Part shown: one piece after another, positions 43,202 to 52,472 of the stretch
How the letters are laid out: each line of letters begins with the position of its first letter
How positions within the stretch are numbered: the stretch's first letter is position 1
NCBI GenBank assembly: GCA_025141015.1
Contig: CP081101.1
Coordinates: 62,001 to 126,000 of the forward strand
DNA length: 64,000 nt
DNA from: Rhodobacteraceae bacterium M382
GTDB taxonomy: Bacteria; Pseudomonadota; Alphaproteobacteria; Rhodobacterales; Rhodobacteraceae
Reading direction: 5' to 3'
Position numbers and translations under genes: made by a program
The notes under the pieces: model-generated
Databases searched by the model: none
Told to the model about the DNA's origin: nothing
The model's input: only the letters and a program-made list of their open reading frames with translations

Positions 43202-45424
43202 TTACGGATATTCAAATGGGGTTTTGTCATCAAATCGCCGCAGCACATTTTCCGTCATTTTGGAAATTTCATTGTCATACCCGTTCCACGCCATGGACCC
43301 GGCCCAGGCAATTGATCCGGTCGAAAAGACCGCGCCCCCGCCGATGGTTTCGAAGAAGGTCAGGTCCGCACGAATGATATCGGCCTGGGTACCGCTCCAA
43401 TCCGGCGTAGGATCTAGCAAATCTTCGGGTGTCATCAGATAGATGTCGGTGTGGCGGGTCGACGAGGCCAATACCAGAGCATGGTCCGGCGTGCCCTGTG
43501 TTGGATCGGCGCGATCCACCTCGAGCCCAGCTGCGCCACCTCCGGCAAGACCGAAGTCACCAATTTTTTGCCCCTCAACGCCATCAAAAATGAACCCAAC
43601 ACGCGGGTTCGCCGCCTCTGGGCTGACGACATAAGGTTCCGAGATGTCAAATCCTTGTGACGTCATGCCAACGCCACACAGATGGTTGGGCGGATGCCCA
43701 TTGCGGCGCCACAGGCCGCCGTATTCCCCTGTAAAACCATGGTAAAATTGACCATGACCGGGCTCCCAGGGACGGATGCCCGCCTCGGACCGGCGACACT
43801 CCATGATGCCGGGCATGTCTTCGTTAAAGCTGACCACCCAATAAAACCCATTGCCACCCAGATACATCAGACGCCCGCCGCGATCGGTGAACCCCTGCAT
43901 CGCCTCAACCATGTTGCCGGTATAATACTCTGGGTGGGTGCCCGTCAGGATGACGTTATACCGCTGCAACAGACGCAAGCCGTCGGCGTGCATGTCTTCG
44001 TCAGTGATGACGTCATAGTCCTGATCAATCGCATCCAGCCAGCCCAGAATGTGGGTGTCTGCATTGAACTGCCAGATATTGGAGCCGTACCCTCCGAGGA
44101 AGGATTTCACCTTGGGCTGCAGGTCCACGATGGGCCTGAGACGAGATGAGTGGAACACACCCGTTTCATCGTCATGGGTTTCATAGACTGAAAATCCGAT
44201 GCCGGGGTTATCCTGAAGAAACATATGGTGACGATCCAGTTCAACCGCGCGCCCCATACCAATTTCGGTGCCCGGCACATCCATGCCGAGGCGGTGGTTG
44301 GCATAGGCCATGTAACTGCAGGTCGGGAACAAAAAGGCTACGGTATTGCCAGAGGCCCGGTTTCGGGGCGGGCGGACAGCAAAAACGCAATAATACGCGG
44401 CATCCTCATCCCCGTCGGGCACCAGCCGTACCGAATAGACGCCGCTTTTCAGGTCATCGGGAATGGTCAGGGAAAAATCCACCTCCCACCCTGCATCATA
44501 CATATCGGTCGAATGAAAATGGATCGCCGAATACAGGTCAGGGCGCAGTTTCCAATCCAGCTCCTGTCCCTTCCACAACCAGCCGGTCATGGCGCGCGTT
44601 GGCGCGTTATGGATCTGGCCGTGAAGTTGATAGGGCGACACGTCGCAAATTGTTTGCGTGGTCATCTTGCACGAAAAATCCCAGGCCCCCAAAAGCGACC
44701 GCTGTCGGCGCAGCTGCGCGAAATCCGCCAATAGATTGCGCAAATTGTTGGGGTCCAAAGCCGTGTCAAAAAACGCGGGGCGGTCAATCTTTCCATCCAG
44801 AAAGCCAGCCAGCTCACCATCGCTGTCGCGGGTCGCCGCGATGACGCACTGGGTCAGCTCGCCAGGCGGAAGGTCGGCCTTTACAGTCACGGTTTCTGGA
44901 AGCGGTGGCTCGCTTGAGGCATCCAGATCCTTGACGACGGACAGAGACAAATTCTGTGTCGCGGCGCAATAACTCAGGGACACAATGTGCCAATGGTCAA
45001 CAGATAACCGCGTGGAGGTGACAAGGGCATGGTCACCCGCCAAACCCGTCAATCGGTCGTGTTCATCAATGCCAATTTCGGCAAAACCGGGAAGCGAGAC
45101 AACACATCGGTTGCGACCATCCAGCAGGGTTGGTTTGACGACGGCCGCCAGCGTGAAATCACGGATGCGGGGCAGGGCTTCCAGCCCAGGAACAATGACA
45201 CAGGATCCCGGGCGAAAAGGTTTTGCCACGGCGGTGCGGTCGCTGCCCAGATCCAGATCTATCAGCCTGTCCTTGTACCCCGGACCGTCGGGGTTGGTAT
45301 CGCCCTGGATGATCTGGCGAAAGTCGGCGCGGTAACGGTTTGCACCAAACGAGCTGACCATGACGTCGATGGTTTCGCCCGGTTCAACGGTCAGCTTGTT
45401 TGTGTATCCGACGATCGGCAGCAT
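43202..45424 (-). CDS. N,N-dimethylformamidase-like large (beta) subunit
   Basis: 740 residues from ATG 45424 (MLPIVGYTNKLTVEPGETID); the longer frame upstream is not family-like. It carries an N-terminal laminin-G/lectin-like and Ig-like region and the large C-terminal domain of the dimethylformamidase large subunit, with FLFPTCSYMAYANHRLG, the ILTGTHPEYYTGNMVEAMQGF block and GRLMYLGGNGFYWVV. The family holds a mononuclear Fe bound by two Tyr and one Glu; the EYYTGNMVE block is a likely part of that site, not verified here. It hydrolyses the amide bond of N-alkyl formamides. Small subunit gene is directly upstream. No obvious signal peptide. Confidence 0.88.
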   Translation of the reverse strand: MLPIVGYTNKLTVEPGETIDVMVSSFGANRYRADFRQIIQGDTNPDGPGYKDRLIDLDLGSDRTAVAKPFRPGSCVIVPGLEALPRIRDFTLAAVVKPTLLDGRNRCVVSLPGFAEIGIDEHDRLTGLAGDHALVTSTRLSVDHWHIVSLSYCAATQNLSLSVVKDLDASSEPPLPETVTVKADLPPGELTQCVIAATRDSDGELAGFLDGKIDRPAFFDTALDPNNLRNLLADFAQLRRQRSLLGAWDFSCKMTTQTICDVSPYQLHGQIHNAPTRAMTGWLWKGQELDWKLRPDLYSAIHFHSTDMYDAGWEVDFSLTIPDDLKSGVYSVRLVPDGDEDAAYYCVFAVRPPRNRASGNTVAFLFPTCSYMAYANHRLGMDVPGTEIGMGRAVELDRHHMFLQDNPGIGFSVYETHDDETGVFHSSRLRPIVDLQPKVKSFLGGYGSNIWQFNADTHILGWLDAIDQDYDVITDEDMHADGLRLLQRYNVILTGTHPEYYTGNMVEAMQGFTDRGGRLMYLGGNGFYWVVSFNEDMPGIMECRRSEAGIRPWEPGHGQFYHGFTGEYGGLWRRNGHPPNHLCGVGMTSQGFDISEPYVVSPEAANPRVGFIFDGVEGQKIGDFGLAGGGAAGLEVDRADPTQGTPDHALVLASSTRHTDIYLMTPEDLLDPTPDWSGTQADIIRADLTFFETIGGGAVFSTGSIAWAGSMAWNGYDNEISKMTENVLRRFDDKTPFEYP

Positions 45425-45438
45425 CTTTTCATCTTCCC

Positions 45439-45765
45439 CTATGAGGTTTGCGACAGCAGGGTTTCGACATCCTGTCCTGTCAGATCTTTCCAACGGCGTT
45501 TGAAAATGTCGCGCTCTGCCTCTAGCAGATCGGTGTAGATGACGTTTTCAACCATCTCGACCTTGGCACCGCGTTTCTTGGCCAAACGGCCCAAACGCCA
45601 TTTCGCATACCGTTCTTCGACGACCAGTATATATTTGAACTCCCAGTCCGCACCGCGCATTCGATTCAGAACACGTTGCAGTCCGGGGCTGTGATATCCA
45701 ATCGGCTGCGCCAGAAACTCTCTGGCAAAGGGTATATCCGTTTCTGTGATCTGATAGCGGGCCAT
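45439..45765 (-). CDS. N,N-dimethylformamidase-like small (alpha) subunit
   Basis: 108 residues from ATG 45765 (MARYQITETDIPFAREF). It matches the pattern of the small dimethylformamidase subunit: PGLQRVLNRMRG, then YILVVEERYAKWRLGRL, and a C-terminal LLEAERDIFKRRWKDLTG, as in the known small subunit's LQRVHNYFRM / YIYSEREWDAYRIA / AVFLRRIEDVR segments. At 108 residues it is shorter than the reference of ~130. It stops 15 bases before the large subunit, so a two-subunit enzyme is likely. A family match from memory; a search would settle it. Confidence 0.75.
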   Translation of the reverse strand: MARYQITETDIPFAREFLAQPIGYHSPGLQRVLNRMRGADWEFKYILVVEERYAKWRLGRLAKKRGAKVEMVENVIYTDLLEAERDIFKRRWKDLTGQDVETLLSQTS

Positions 45766-45821
45766 TGCTGTCTCCGATAAAGGACCGGGGCGACCGAGCG
45801 CCCCGGCAAGTTCAGGGGAGT

Positions 45822-46859
45822 TTAGTTGGTTTTGATGCGATCCCAAGAGCGGGTGTAAAGTTTGAGTGCGCGACCCAGATCATCAAAAATCTGCAGCTTT
45901 GCGCGCACGTCAGCCGGTGGATTTACAGCGGCGTGACCTTTCAGCTCTTCTGGCAGCAATTCAATCGCAGGTGTGTTGACCGACCCATTGGTCAAACGTT
46001 CTGTATTCATCGCGGAAATTTCGGGCCGCATCATGAACTGCAAGAACAGCTTGGCGTTGTCCGGGTTGGGGGCCGATGCCAGCAGGCAGATGTCTTCTTG
46101 ATACATCGTTGCGCCTTCTTCGGGGATGACAAAGCCCAACAGGTCAGGGTTCTGGTTCACGTTCAGCACTGCGCCCACATAATAATGCGACGCTGCCATA
46201 TCGCCGGATGTCACCAGCGGGATCACGTCATAGCGGAACGCACCGATATTTGGCTTTTGCTCCAGAATGAACGCCTCGGCCGCCGCGATTTCGGCCTTGT
46301 CCTGCGAATTTACCGAATTGCCGTTCATGATCAGGCCAACGCCAATGGTTTCGCGCAGATCATCCAGCATGGTCACACGGCCCGGGTTTGCCGCCGCATA
46401 GTCAAAGAACTGCTGCCACGAGGTCAGCTCGGGGATCAGTTCCTTGTTATAGAAGATGCCAACCGCACCCCAGGCATAGGGCAGGCAGTATTCGGCATTG
46501 GGGTCTTCCTTGGACCGGATGGATCCGGGATCAATGTTCTCAAACCCCGGCATCTGGTTGACGCCAGCGGGTTGCAGCAACCCGAGTTTTTGCATGACGT
46601 CATGCATGTGTACCGACGGCCAGACCAGATCATACCCCGTTGCGCCTGCTTGTAGGCGTGCCAGCAGTTCTTCGTTGGTGGAATAAGTGTCGAGCGTGAC
46701 GTCGACGTCGTATTCGGCGCTGAACTTTTCGATGACCTCGGGGTTGATGTATTCCCCCCAATTGTAGAGCGCGAGATTGCCATCAGCCGATGCCATCGGC
46801 GCCGCCAGCATCAGGGCCGTTGCGGCTGTTGCCAGTTTGGATGTTGATACGCGTTTCAT
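45822..46859 (-). CDS. polyamine-type ABC transporter substrate-binding protein (PotD/PotF)
   Basis: 345 residues from ATG 46859, with a signal peptide (ATAATALMLAAPMASADG). Opening LALYNWGEYINPEVIEKFSA is the hallmark of PotD/PotF binding proteins; NTRP-like ligand contacts cannot be checked here. It binds a polyamine or polyamine-like cation in the periplasm. It follows two permease genes and precedes the dimethylformamidase small subunit on the same strand, so importer and hydrolase share an operon. Confidence 0.92.
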   Translation of the reverse strand: MKRVSTSKLATAATALMLAAPMASADGNLALYNWGEYINPEVIEKFSAEYDVDVTLDTYSTNEELLARLQAGATGYDLVWPSVHMHDVMQKLGLLQPAGVNQMPGFENIDPGSIRSKEDPNAEYCLPYAWGAVGIFYNKELIPELTSWQQFFDYAAANPGRVTMLDDLRETIGVGLIMNGNSVNSQDKAEIAAAEAFILEQKPNIGAFRYDVIPLVTSGDMAASHYYVGAVLNVNQNPDLLGFVIPEEGATMYQEDICLLASAPNPDNAKLFLQFMMRPEISAMNTERLTNGSVNTPAIELLPEELKGHAAVNPPADVRAKLQIFDDLGRALKLYTRSWDRIKTN

Positions 46860-46893
46860 GAAATTCCTCCCAGATTTTGGATTACGTATGCGT

Positions 46894-47736
46894 TCAGGAT
46901 TTGCGGCTGCGCAGCCAAAGACCGACCGCAGCAACAACGAAGGTGAATAGAAGAAGCAGAACCGCCAGCGCGTTGATCTGTGGGCGCAGGCCCCGGCGCA
47001 TCATTGCAAGAATGAACAGCGGCAGGGTTTGCGAGCCGACACCGGCGATGAAATAGGTGATCACCACATCATCCAGCGAGATGATGAAGGCCAACAGGAA
47101 CCCGCCGACAACACCCGGCATGATCTGTGGCAACGTCACCCGGCGAAAGGTCGTGATGGGTCCGGCACCAAGATCTGCCGAGGCTTGCTCAAGGCTGGTG
47201 TCCATTCCGGCCAGGCGGGCGCTGACAACCACAAACACATAGCTCGACAAAAATGTCGTGTGACCAATGATGACGGTCAGAAGGCTCAGGTGGAAACCCG
47301 CACCGACAAAGAAGATGAGCAAGGCGATGCCCAGAACGATATCTGGCACGATCATCGGCAGAACCAGCAGCGCCTGGTAAAAGCGTTTGCCGACAAAGTT
47401 GTAGCGCGCCAGGGCGATGGCCGTAGCGGTGCCAATGACGGTTGAAACCGTGCTGGCAGACAGGGCCACGATGACGCTGTGCTTCACCACTTCAAAAATG
47501 CGTTCGGGCGATTCAGTGAATGCGGCATCGAATGAGGATTGCGAACTCGCACCGCCAAAAATCGTCAGATACCAGTCAAAGGTGAATTCGGTCCAGACCG
47601 CCATGTTGATGGAATTGGCGTTGAAGGAATAGACAAAGATCAGACCCAGCGGCAGATAGAGAAAGCCAAGGAACAGAAATCCGTAGCCCTTGAAAAAGAG
47701 CGACCAGATTTTGCTATCGAGAATTTTGTCAAACAT
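46894..47736 (-). CDS. polyamine-type ABC transporter permease (PotC type)
   Basis: 280 residues, six hydrophobic helices. Contains the EAA loop (ASADLGAGPITTFRRVTLPQIMPGVVGGF) and the PotC-like N terminus FLYLPLGLIFVYSFNANSINMAVW. Its start overlaps the stop of the upstream permease gene by one base (TGATG). It is the second inner-membrane subunit of the importer. Confidence 0.93.
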   Translation of the reverse strand: MFDKILDSKIWSLFFKGYGFLFLGFLYLPLGLIFVYSFNANSINMAVWTEFTFDWYLTIFGGASSQSSFDAAFTESPERIFEVVKHSVIVALSASTVSTVIGTATAIALARYNFVGKRFYQALLVLPMIVPDIVLGIALLIFFVGAGFHLSLLTVIIGHTTFLSSYVFVVVSARLAGMDTSLEQASADLGAGPITTFRRVTLPQIMPGVVGGFLLAFIISLDDVVITYFIAGVGSQTLPLFILAMMRRGLRPQINALAVLLLLFTFVVAAVGLWLRSRKS

Positions 47737-48641
47737 CAGGAAACTCCTCGGGCTTCGGCTTTGGCCTGTCGGCTCAGCTGGAAGACAATCAGCACCACGA
47801 CCGATGCCATGATCAGCAGGGCAAGCGCCGCACCGAACGGCCAGTCACGCGATTGCAGAAACGACCGTTCGATCAGGTTGCCGGTCATCTGGACCTTGGA
47901 TCCCCCAAGGAAGGACGGCACGATAAAGTTACCGAGCGCCGGGATGAACACGATGACCGAGCCACCAATGATGCCGGGGGCCGTCAGGGGCAGAATGACC
48001 CGGCGAAAGGTCTGTAATGCGTTGGCCCCAAGATCCTGAGACGCCCGCACCAGCGAATAATCGAGCTTTTCGACATTCGCGTAGATCGGCAGAAACATGA
48101 ACGGCGTCAGGATATAGACCATGCCAATGATCACCGAGAAGTTGGTGAACAACAGATCCAGAGGCTCGATGATCAGCCCTGCGGACTGCAACACGGTGTT
48201 GAAGAATCCGGTGGGGCGCAGCAGCAAGAGCCAGGCGTAGATGCGCACCAGCAGGTTGGCGAAAAACGGCAGGGTGATCAGGAACAGGGCAAAGTTCTTT
48301 TTTGCGCCCTGCATGCGGCTGACCCAGAATGCCGCCGGGTAACACAACACAAATGTTCCGATCACCGTCATGATGGCGATCTGGAGAGAGTTGAGGAAGA
48401 TCTTCAGATAGATCGGTTCGAACTCTTCAAAGTCGTTCAGCGGCCAACCAATGATCCGACCGTAATTGTAGGGATACCAGTTCCATTCGACCCCACCGTA
48501 AAGGCCAGGTTCGAGAAAGCTGTAGACCATCATGATGCCCAGAGGGATCAGAAAGAACACCAGCAGCATGATCGAAAAAGGGGCCAGCAGCAGGATCAGA
48601 GACCGTCGCTTGCGCTTCAGGATCGTGTCAGAGCTCGTCAT
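47736..48641 (-). CDS. polyamine-type ABC transporter permease (PotB type)
   Basis: 301 residues with six transmembrane segments and the EAA loop (ASQDLGANALQTFRRVILPLTAPGIIGGSV), a PotB-type permease. It pairs with the PotC-type permease encoded next. Start 48641, one base after the stop of the ATPase at 48643. Confidence 0.93.
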   Translation of the reverse strand: MTSSDTILKRKRRSLILLLAPFSIMLLVFFLIPLGIMMVYSFLEPGLYGGVEWNWYPYNYGRIIGWPLNDFEEFEPIYLKIFLNSLQIAIMTVIGTFVLCYPAAFWVSRMQGAKKNFALFLITLPFFANLLVRIYAWLLLLRPTGFFNTVLQSAGLIIEPLDLLFTNFSVIIGMVYILTPFMFLPIYANVEKLDYSLVRASQDLGANALQTFRRVILPLTAPGIIGGSVIVFIPALGNFIVPSFLGGSKVQMTGNLIERSFLQSRDWPFGAALALLIMASVVVLIVFQLSRQAKAEARGVS

Positions 48642-48642
48642 A

Positions 48643-49746
48643 TCAGCCTCCTGTCGCTTTGATCAGGTGCGCTGCGCTTGGAGAATAGTAGAGTTTGACG
48701 TCGGTTCCGGCTTCGATCCGTTCGCCATCATCGCCGCGGTTGTGGCGATGATGCACGATGGCCGTGCGGCCTTTGCCAACGTTGACATGCAGATGCAGAT
48801 CAGACCCGACAAACACGCTGGCTTCGACCGTGCCTTCGATACAGCTGTCTGGAATTCCATTGCCACCGGGCGTCAATTTCAGGTGTTCGGGGCGCAAGAT
48901 CAGCTCGACCTGGTCGCCTCTGTCGAACTGATCCGACTTTGCCATCACCTGCCGCTGATTGGCGGTCTGAACCGTCAAAAGCTGGCCATCCTTGGCCACG
49001 ACTTTCCCTGAAAATATGTTGCTGGTTCCAACGAAATTGGCCACAAATTCATTTGCGGGTTCATCATAAATTTCGGTCGGGGCTGCCAGTTGCTGAACCT
49101 TGCCATGCGCGACCACTGCGATCCGGTCCGACATGGCCAGGGCTTCTTCCTGATCATGGGTCACAAAGACGAATGTGATCCCGACAGAATGTTGCAGGTT
49201 CTTCAGTTCGATCTGCATATTCTCGCGCATCTTGCGATCCAGCGCCGACAGGGGCTCATCCAGCAACAGAACACGAGGCTTCAGCACCAAGGACCGCGCC
49301 AGTGCGACACGCTGCTGCTGACCACCCGAAAGTTGTTTTGGCTCACGGCTGCCAAACCCACCTAGGCCGACAAGCTCTAGTGCTTCTTCGACACGGTGGT
49401 TTCGTTCCTTTTTGGCGACCCCTGCAACATCCAGACCGTAGCCGACGTTGTTGGCAATGCTCAGGTGGGGGAACAAGGCATAGTTCTGAAACACCGTATT
49501 AAAGGGGCGACGGTGAGCAGGCACGCCTTTCAGGCTTTGCTCCTCAAGGGTGATCTCACCCGCATCGATATCTTCGAACCCGGCGATACATTTCAGCAGT
49601 GTAGTCTTGCCGCACCCGGACGGGCCAAGGAGAGTCAGAAACTCGTTGTTGCGTACATTCAGAGACACATCGTCCAAAGCATGTATCAAACCACCTTCCG
49701 GCGTTTTGTAGGCTTTGTGTGCCGATGCGATCTTCAAGAAACTCAT
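48643..49746 (-). CDS. polyamine-type ABC transporter ATP-binding protein (PotA type)
   Basis: 367 residues from ATG 49746. Walker A at residues 41-48 (GPSGCGKT), signature LSGGQQQRVALARSL, Walker B VLLLDEPLSALD, and a C-terminal TOBE domain (VELILRPEHLKLTPG). A longer frame upstream runs into the divergent promoter and is not used. It energises uptake. The gene is first in the pot-dmf operon and divergent from the P1 peptidase gene. Confidence 0.94.
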   Translation of the reverse strand: MSFLKIASAHKAYKTPEGGLIHALDDVSLNVRNNEFLTLLGPSGCGKTTLLKCIAGFEDIDAGEITLEEQSLKGVPAHRRPFNTVFQNYALFPHLSIANNVGYGLDVAGVAKKERNHRVEEALELVGLGGFGSREPKQLSGGQQQRVALARSLVLKPRVLLLDEPLSALDRKMRENMQIELKNLQHSVGITFVFVTHDQEEALAMSDRIAVVAHGKVQQLAAPTEIYDEPANEFVANFVGTSNIFSGKVVAKDGQLLTVQTANQRQVMAKSDQFDRGDQVELILRPEHLKLTPGGNGIPDSCIEGTVEASVFVGSDLHLHVNVGKGRTAIVHHRHNRGDDGERIEAGTDVKLYYSPSAAHLIKATGG

Positions 49747-49796
49747 AGCTTGATTTCTCCCTTCGAGCCCACCAGTCTTGTTTTTATAGTGGCGCA

Positions 49797-49829
49797 AAAT
49801 ACAGTGTATTTGTAGTATGCTTAAATACA
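49797..49829. promoter_or_regulatory. palindrome AAATACA-G-TGTATTT plus a second half-site in the potA/dmpA divergent promoter
   Basis: AAATACA (49797-49803), G, TGTATTT (49805-49811) is a perfect 7-1-7 palindrome; a second AAATACA at 49823-49829 is followed by TTGTGTCA. The positions lie between the PotA start (49746) and the P1 peptidase start (49894). Same half-sites occur before the GntR gene and before the aminotransferase gene. Likely operator of the cluster's GntR regulator (inference). Confidence 0.6.
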
Positions 49830-49893
49830 TTGTGTCAACACGCAATCTCGCCACCGACACCGCGGTGGCCTGCCTTTCAAGCGAGGAAGAAAG

Positions 49894-51000
49894 ATGAGAA
49901 AAATGCGCGGTCGGGAATTGGGTCTTAAATTTGAGGGACTTACCGGGGAATTCAACGCCATCACCGACGTGCCCGGCGTTCTTGTTGGGCAAACGACTTT
50001 GGCTGATACAGCACGCCCGACACCAGGCGACGAACCTCGGCAAGTCAGAACCGGGGTCACGGCCATCTTGCCCTTTGGGCACGATTCTTCTGCCAAAATC
50101 GCACATGCGGGCATGTTTGCGCTGAATGGCAACGGGGAAATGACCGGTACGCATTGGATCAAGGATGCGGGGTATTTTCTGGGGCCAATCTGTGTGACCA
50201 ATACCCACAGCGTCGGCATCACCCATCACGCGGCGACAAAATGGATGATTTCGCAATACCAAGAGGCGTTTGAGCAGAATCACCTCTGGGCGATGCCCGT
50301 GATCGCCGAGACGTATGACGGCGTTCTCAATGACATAAACGGACAACACGTGACCGAACAGCATGTGTTTGAGGCGTTGAATACCGCAGCCCCAGGTTCG
50401 GTTGCCGAAGGCAATTCGGGCGGTGGGACCGGCATGATCTGCTATGACTTCAAAGGTGGCACAGGGACGTCATCACGCCGCGTGACCATCGATGCACAGA
50501 CCTATTCGATTGGCGTTCTGGTGCAGGCCAATCATGGCCAACGGGATTGGCTGACGATCCTGGGCGAACGGGTAGGGGAGGCCATGCGCGATGATGTGCT
50601 TTTGGAAAAGGAAAACGGGTCGATCATTGTGATTATCGCCACAGATGCGCCGTTGCGGCCCGATCAGCTGCGGCGCATTGCGAAACGTGGTGCGATTGGC
50701 ATCAGCAAAACCGGATCGCCGGGTGGAAACAACTCGGGTGACATATTTCTTGCCTTTAGCACCGGCAATGCGCGCATCCTGCCACAAGTCGACAGCGCTC
50801 ATCAAACCATGCGCCATCTGAACGATGAACATCTGGACGAGGTGTATAACGCGGTGGTTCAGGCCACAGACGAAAGCATCATCAACGCGATGCTGGCGGC
50901 CGAGGATACGCCCACGGTCAAACCCAAGGGGCTGACCTGCAAGGCCATTGATCACGACGCGCTGGTGGCATTGCTGCGCAAAGCTGGGAAATGCCGGTAA
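49894..51000 (+). CDS. P1-family peptidase (DmpA/L-aminopeptidase D-esterase type)
   Basis: 368 residues. The opening LGLKFEGLTGEFNAITDVPGV and internal GNGEMTGTHWIKDAG, EGNSGGGTGMICYDFKGGTG and ATDAPLRPDQLRRIAKR are typical of DmpA. Self-cleavage is expected at Asn278-Ser279 (GGNNSGD), making Ser the N-terminal nucleophile of the small chain, as in BapA. DmpA-type enzymes remove N-terminal residues or hydrolyse amides of short peptides and amino-acid amides. It is the only plus-strand gene in this cluster and shares its promoter with the importer operon; a role in cleaving an amide intermediate is inferred. Confidence 0.9.
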   Translation: MRKMRGRELGLKFEGLTGEFNAITDVPGVLVGQTTLADTARPTPGDEPRQVRTGVTAILPFGHDSSAKIAHAGMFALNGNGEMTGTHWIKDAGYFLGPICVTNTHSVGITHHAATKWMISQYQEAFEQNHLWAMPVIAETYDGVLNDINGQHVTEQHVFEALNTAAPGSVAEGNSGGGTGMICYDFKGGTGTSSRRVTIDAQTYSIGVLVQANHGQRDWLTILGERVGEAMRDDVLLEKENGSIIVIIATDAPLRPDQLRRIAKRGAIGISKTGSPGGNNSGDIFLAFSTGNARILPQVDSAHQTMRHLNDEHLDEVYNAVVQATDESIINAMLAAEDTPTVKPKGLTCKAIDHDALVALLRKAGKCR

Positions 51001-51011
51001 AGGCATTTCCC
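50986..51011. terminator. perfect hairpin containing the P1 peptidase stop codon
   Basis: GGGAAATGCC (50986-50995) pairs with GGCATTTCCC (51002-51011), loop of 6 bases; the TAA stop lies in the loop. Convergent with the aldehyde dehydrogenase stop at 51027, so it may act in both directions. Confidence 0.7.
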
Positions 51012-51026
51012 ACGGTCAATGAACGA

Positions 51027-52421
51027 TCATTCCGGCTGGGTTCTGAAATGGTAGGATTTCAGCCGGGTCAGATGTTGGTAGGCATGAGACGAAAGCGAAC
51101 ATCCGCGCCCGGTATCCTTGACCCCGGTCCAGGCCAGCCCCGGATCAAGATAGTCGCAGCGGTTGGCAAAACAGGTGCCGGTTTCCAGCTGTGCCGACAA
51201 GGTTTCAGCCGCTGCCATGTCTTTTGTCCAGATTGAGGTCGTCAGGCCAAAGTCACTGTCATTCATCAGCCGTATTGCTTCGGCGTCATCCTTGACGGGC
51301 ATGATTCCGACCACAGGGCCAAAGCTCTCTTCGTTCATTACGCGCATGCCGTGGGTCACGTTGACCAGCACCTGTGGTGCCAGATAGGGCGTTCCGGGAT
51401 TGTCAGCGGGGAAATACGCAGGGTCGATCAGGGCCTTGGCCCCCGCGGCAACCGCGTCATCAATCTGGCCACGGACGAAATCCGCGGCACCGGGTTTCAC
51501 GACGGGACCAAGATTGACGTCTGGATCAGTCGGATTGCCCAAGCGATATTGCTTTACAACCTCTGCCACTTTGTCGACGAAGGGCGCGAAAACATCCTGA
51601 TGAACATAGATGCGTTCGATGCCACAACAGGATTGGCCCGAGTTGAAGAACGCCCCGTCCACCAGGTTTTCCGCCGCAAAATTGATATCCGCATCCGCCC
51701 GCACATAGGCCGGATCCTTGCCGCCCAGCTCCAGATCAATACCCGAGAAATTGACCGCATTGGCCTGTTGCAGATGCCGACCGACGCCGACAGACCCGGT
51801 AAAGACGATGTGATCATGATGGCCTTCGCCAATCAGCGTGGCTGTGTCGTCGTTGGTTGGTAGCAGCAACTGGAAAACGCCATCGGGAAGACCGGCCGCA
51901 GCAAAGGCCTCGGCAAAGCGTTCCCCGCAACAAAGCGTTTGCGCCGAGTGTTTCAAAACCACCGCATTGCCCGCCGCAAGTGCGGGGAAAATGGCGTTGG
52001 TTGCTGTCAGGTAGGGGAAGTTCCATGGCGCAATCACAAAAACCGTGCCAAGCGCCTCGCGCCGGATGGTGCGCAGCGCCAAACCGTTTTGGGGCAGGGC
52101 GTCCTGTTGCAACGCCTGGGGTGCGATGTCGATCATATGTCGGGCGCGTTCTTCGAGCCCGCCGATTTCCCCGGCGGCTTGCGCAACAGGGCGGCCCATT
52201 TGCCAGGCAAGTTCGACACCGATCTCGGATTTTACCGAAATGAAATGATCAACCGCTTTGTGTAGAATGGCGCAACGTTCGGCCAGCGTCATGGCCGCCC
52301 AGCTTTTTTGCGCCTGCTTGCTGGTGTCAAAAACCTGACGCGCGTCTTCAAGTGTGGTCGCTGGGCGTTCGGCATAGATGCTGCCGTCGACCGGTGAAAT
52401 GCATTGGATCATGTGTGTCAT
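51027..52421 (-). CDS. NAD(P)-dependent aldehyde dehydrogenase
   Basis: 464 residues. Catalytic Cys in FNSGQSCCGIERIYV, general base Glu in LELGGKDPAYV, and NAD contacts in VIAPWNFPYLTATNAIFPAL. A second Cys follows the catalytic one. It resembles succinate-semialdehyde and gamma-aminobutyraldehyde-type dehydrogenases. In this operon it would oxidise an aldehyde made by the aminotransferase to the acid, as PuuC does in the gamma-glutamylated putrescine route. Start 52421 MTHMIQ; ATG 52412 is an alternative. Confidence 0.9.
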   Translation of the reverse strand: MTHMIQCISPVDGSIYAERPATTLEDARQVFDTSKQAQKSWAAMTLAERCAILHKAVDHFISVKSEIGVELAWQMGRPVAQAAGEIGGLEERARHMIDIAPQALQQDALPQNGLALRTIRREALGTVFVIAPWNFPYLTATNAIFPALAAGNAVVLKHSAQTLCCGERFAEAFAAAGLPDGVFQLLLPTNDDTATLIGEGHHDHIVFTGSVGVGRHLQQANAVNFSGIDLELGGKDPAYVRADADINFAAENLVDGAFFNSGQSCCGIERIYVHQDVFAPFVDKVAEVVKQYRLGNPTDPDVNLGPVVKPGAADFVRGQIDDAVAAGAKALIDPAYFPADNPGTPYLAPQVLVNVTHGMRVMNEESFGPVVGIMPVKDDAEAIRLMNDSDFGLTTSIWTKDMAAAETLSAQLETGTCFANRCDYLDPGLAWTGVKDTGRGCSLSSHAYQHLTRLKSYHFRTQPE

Positions 52422-52472
52422 TCTGACCTCCTGAGGTTGCCAGTTCTGGGTTTTGCGAGATTTTCGAAGGGT

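Noticed and set aside
48643-50364. 573-codon version of the PotA-type ATPase
   Set aside because: The first 206 codons run antisense through the P1 peptidase gene and its promoter; ATG 49746 gives a normal 367-residue ATPase.
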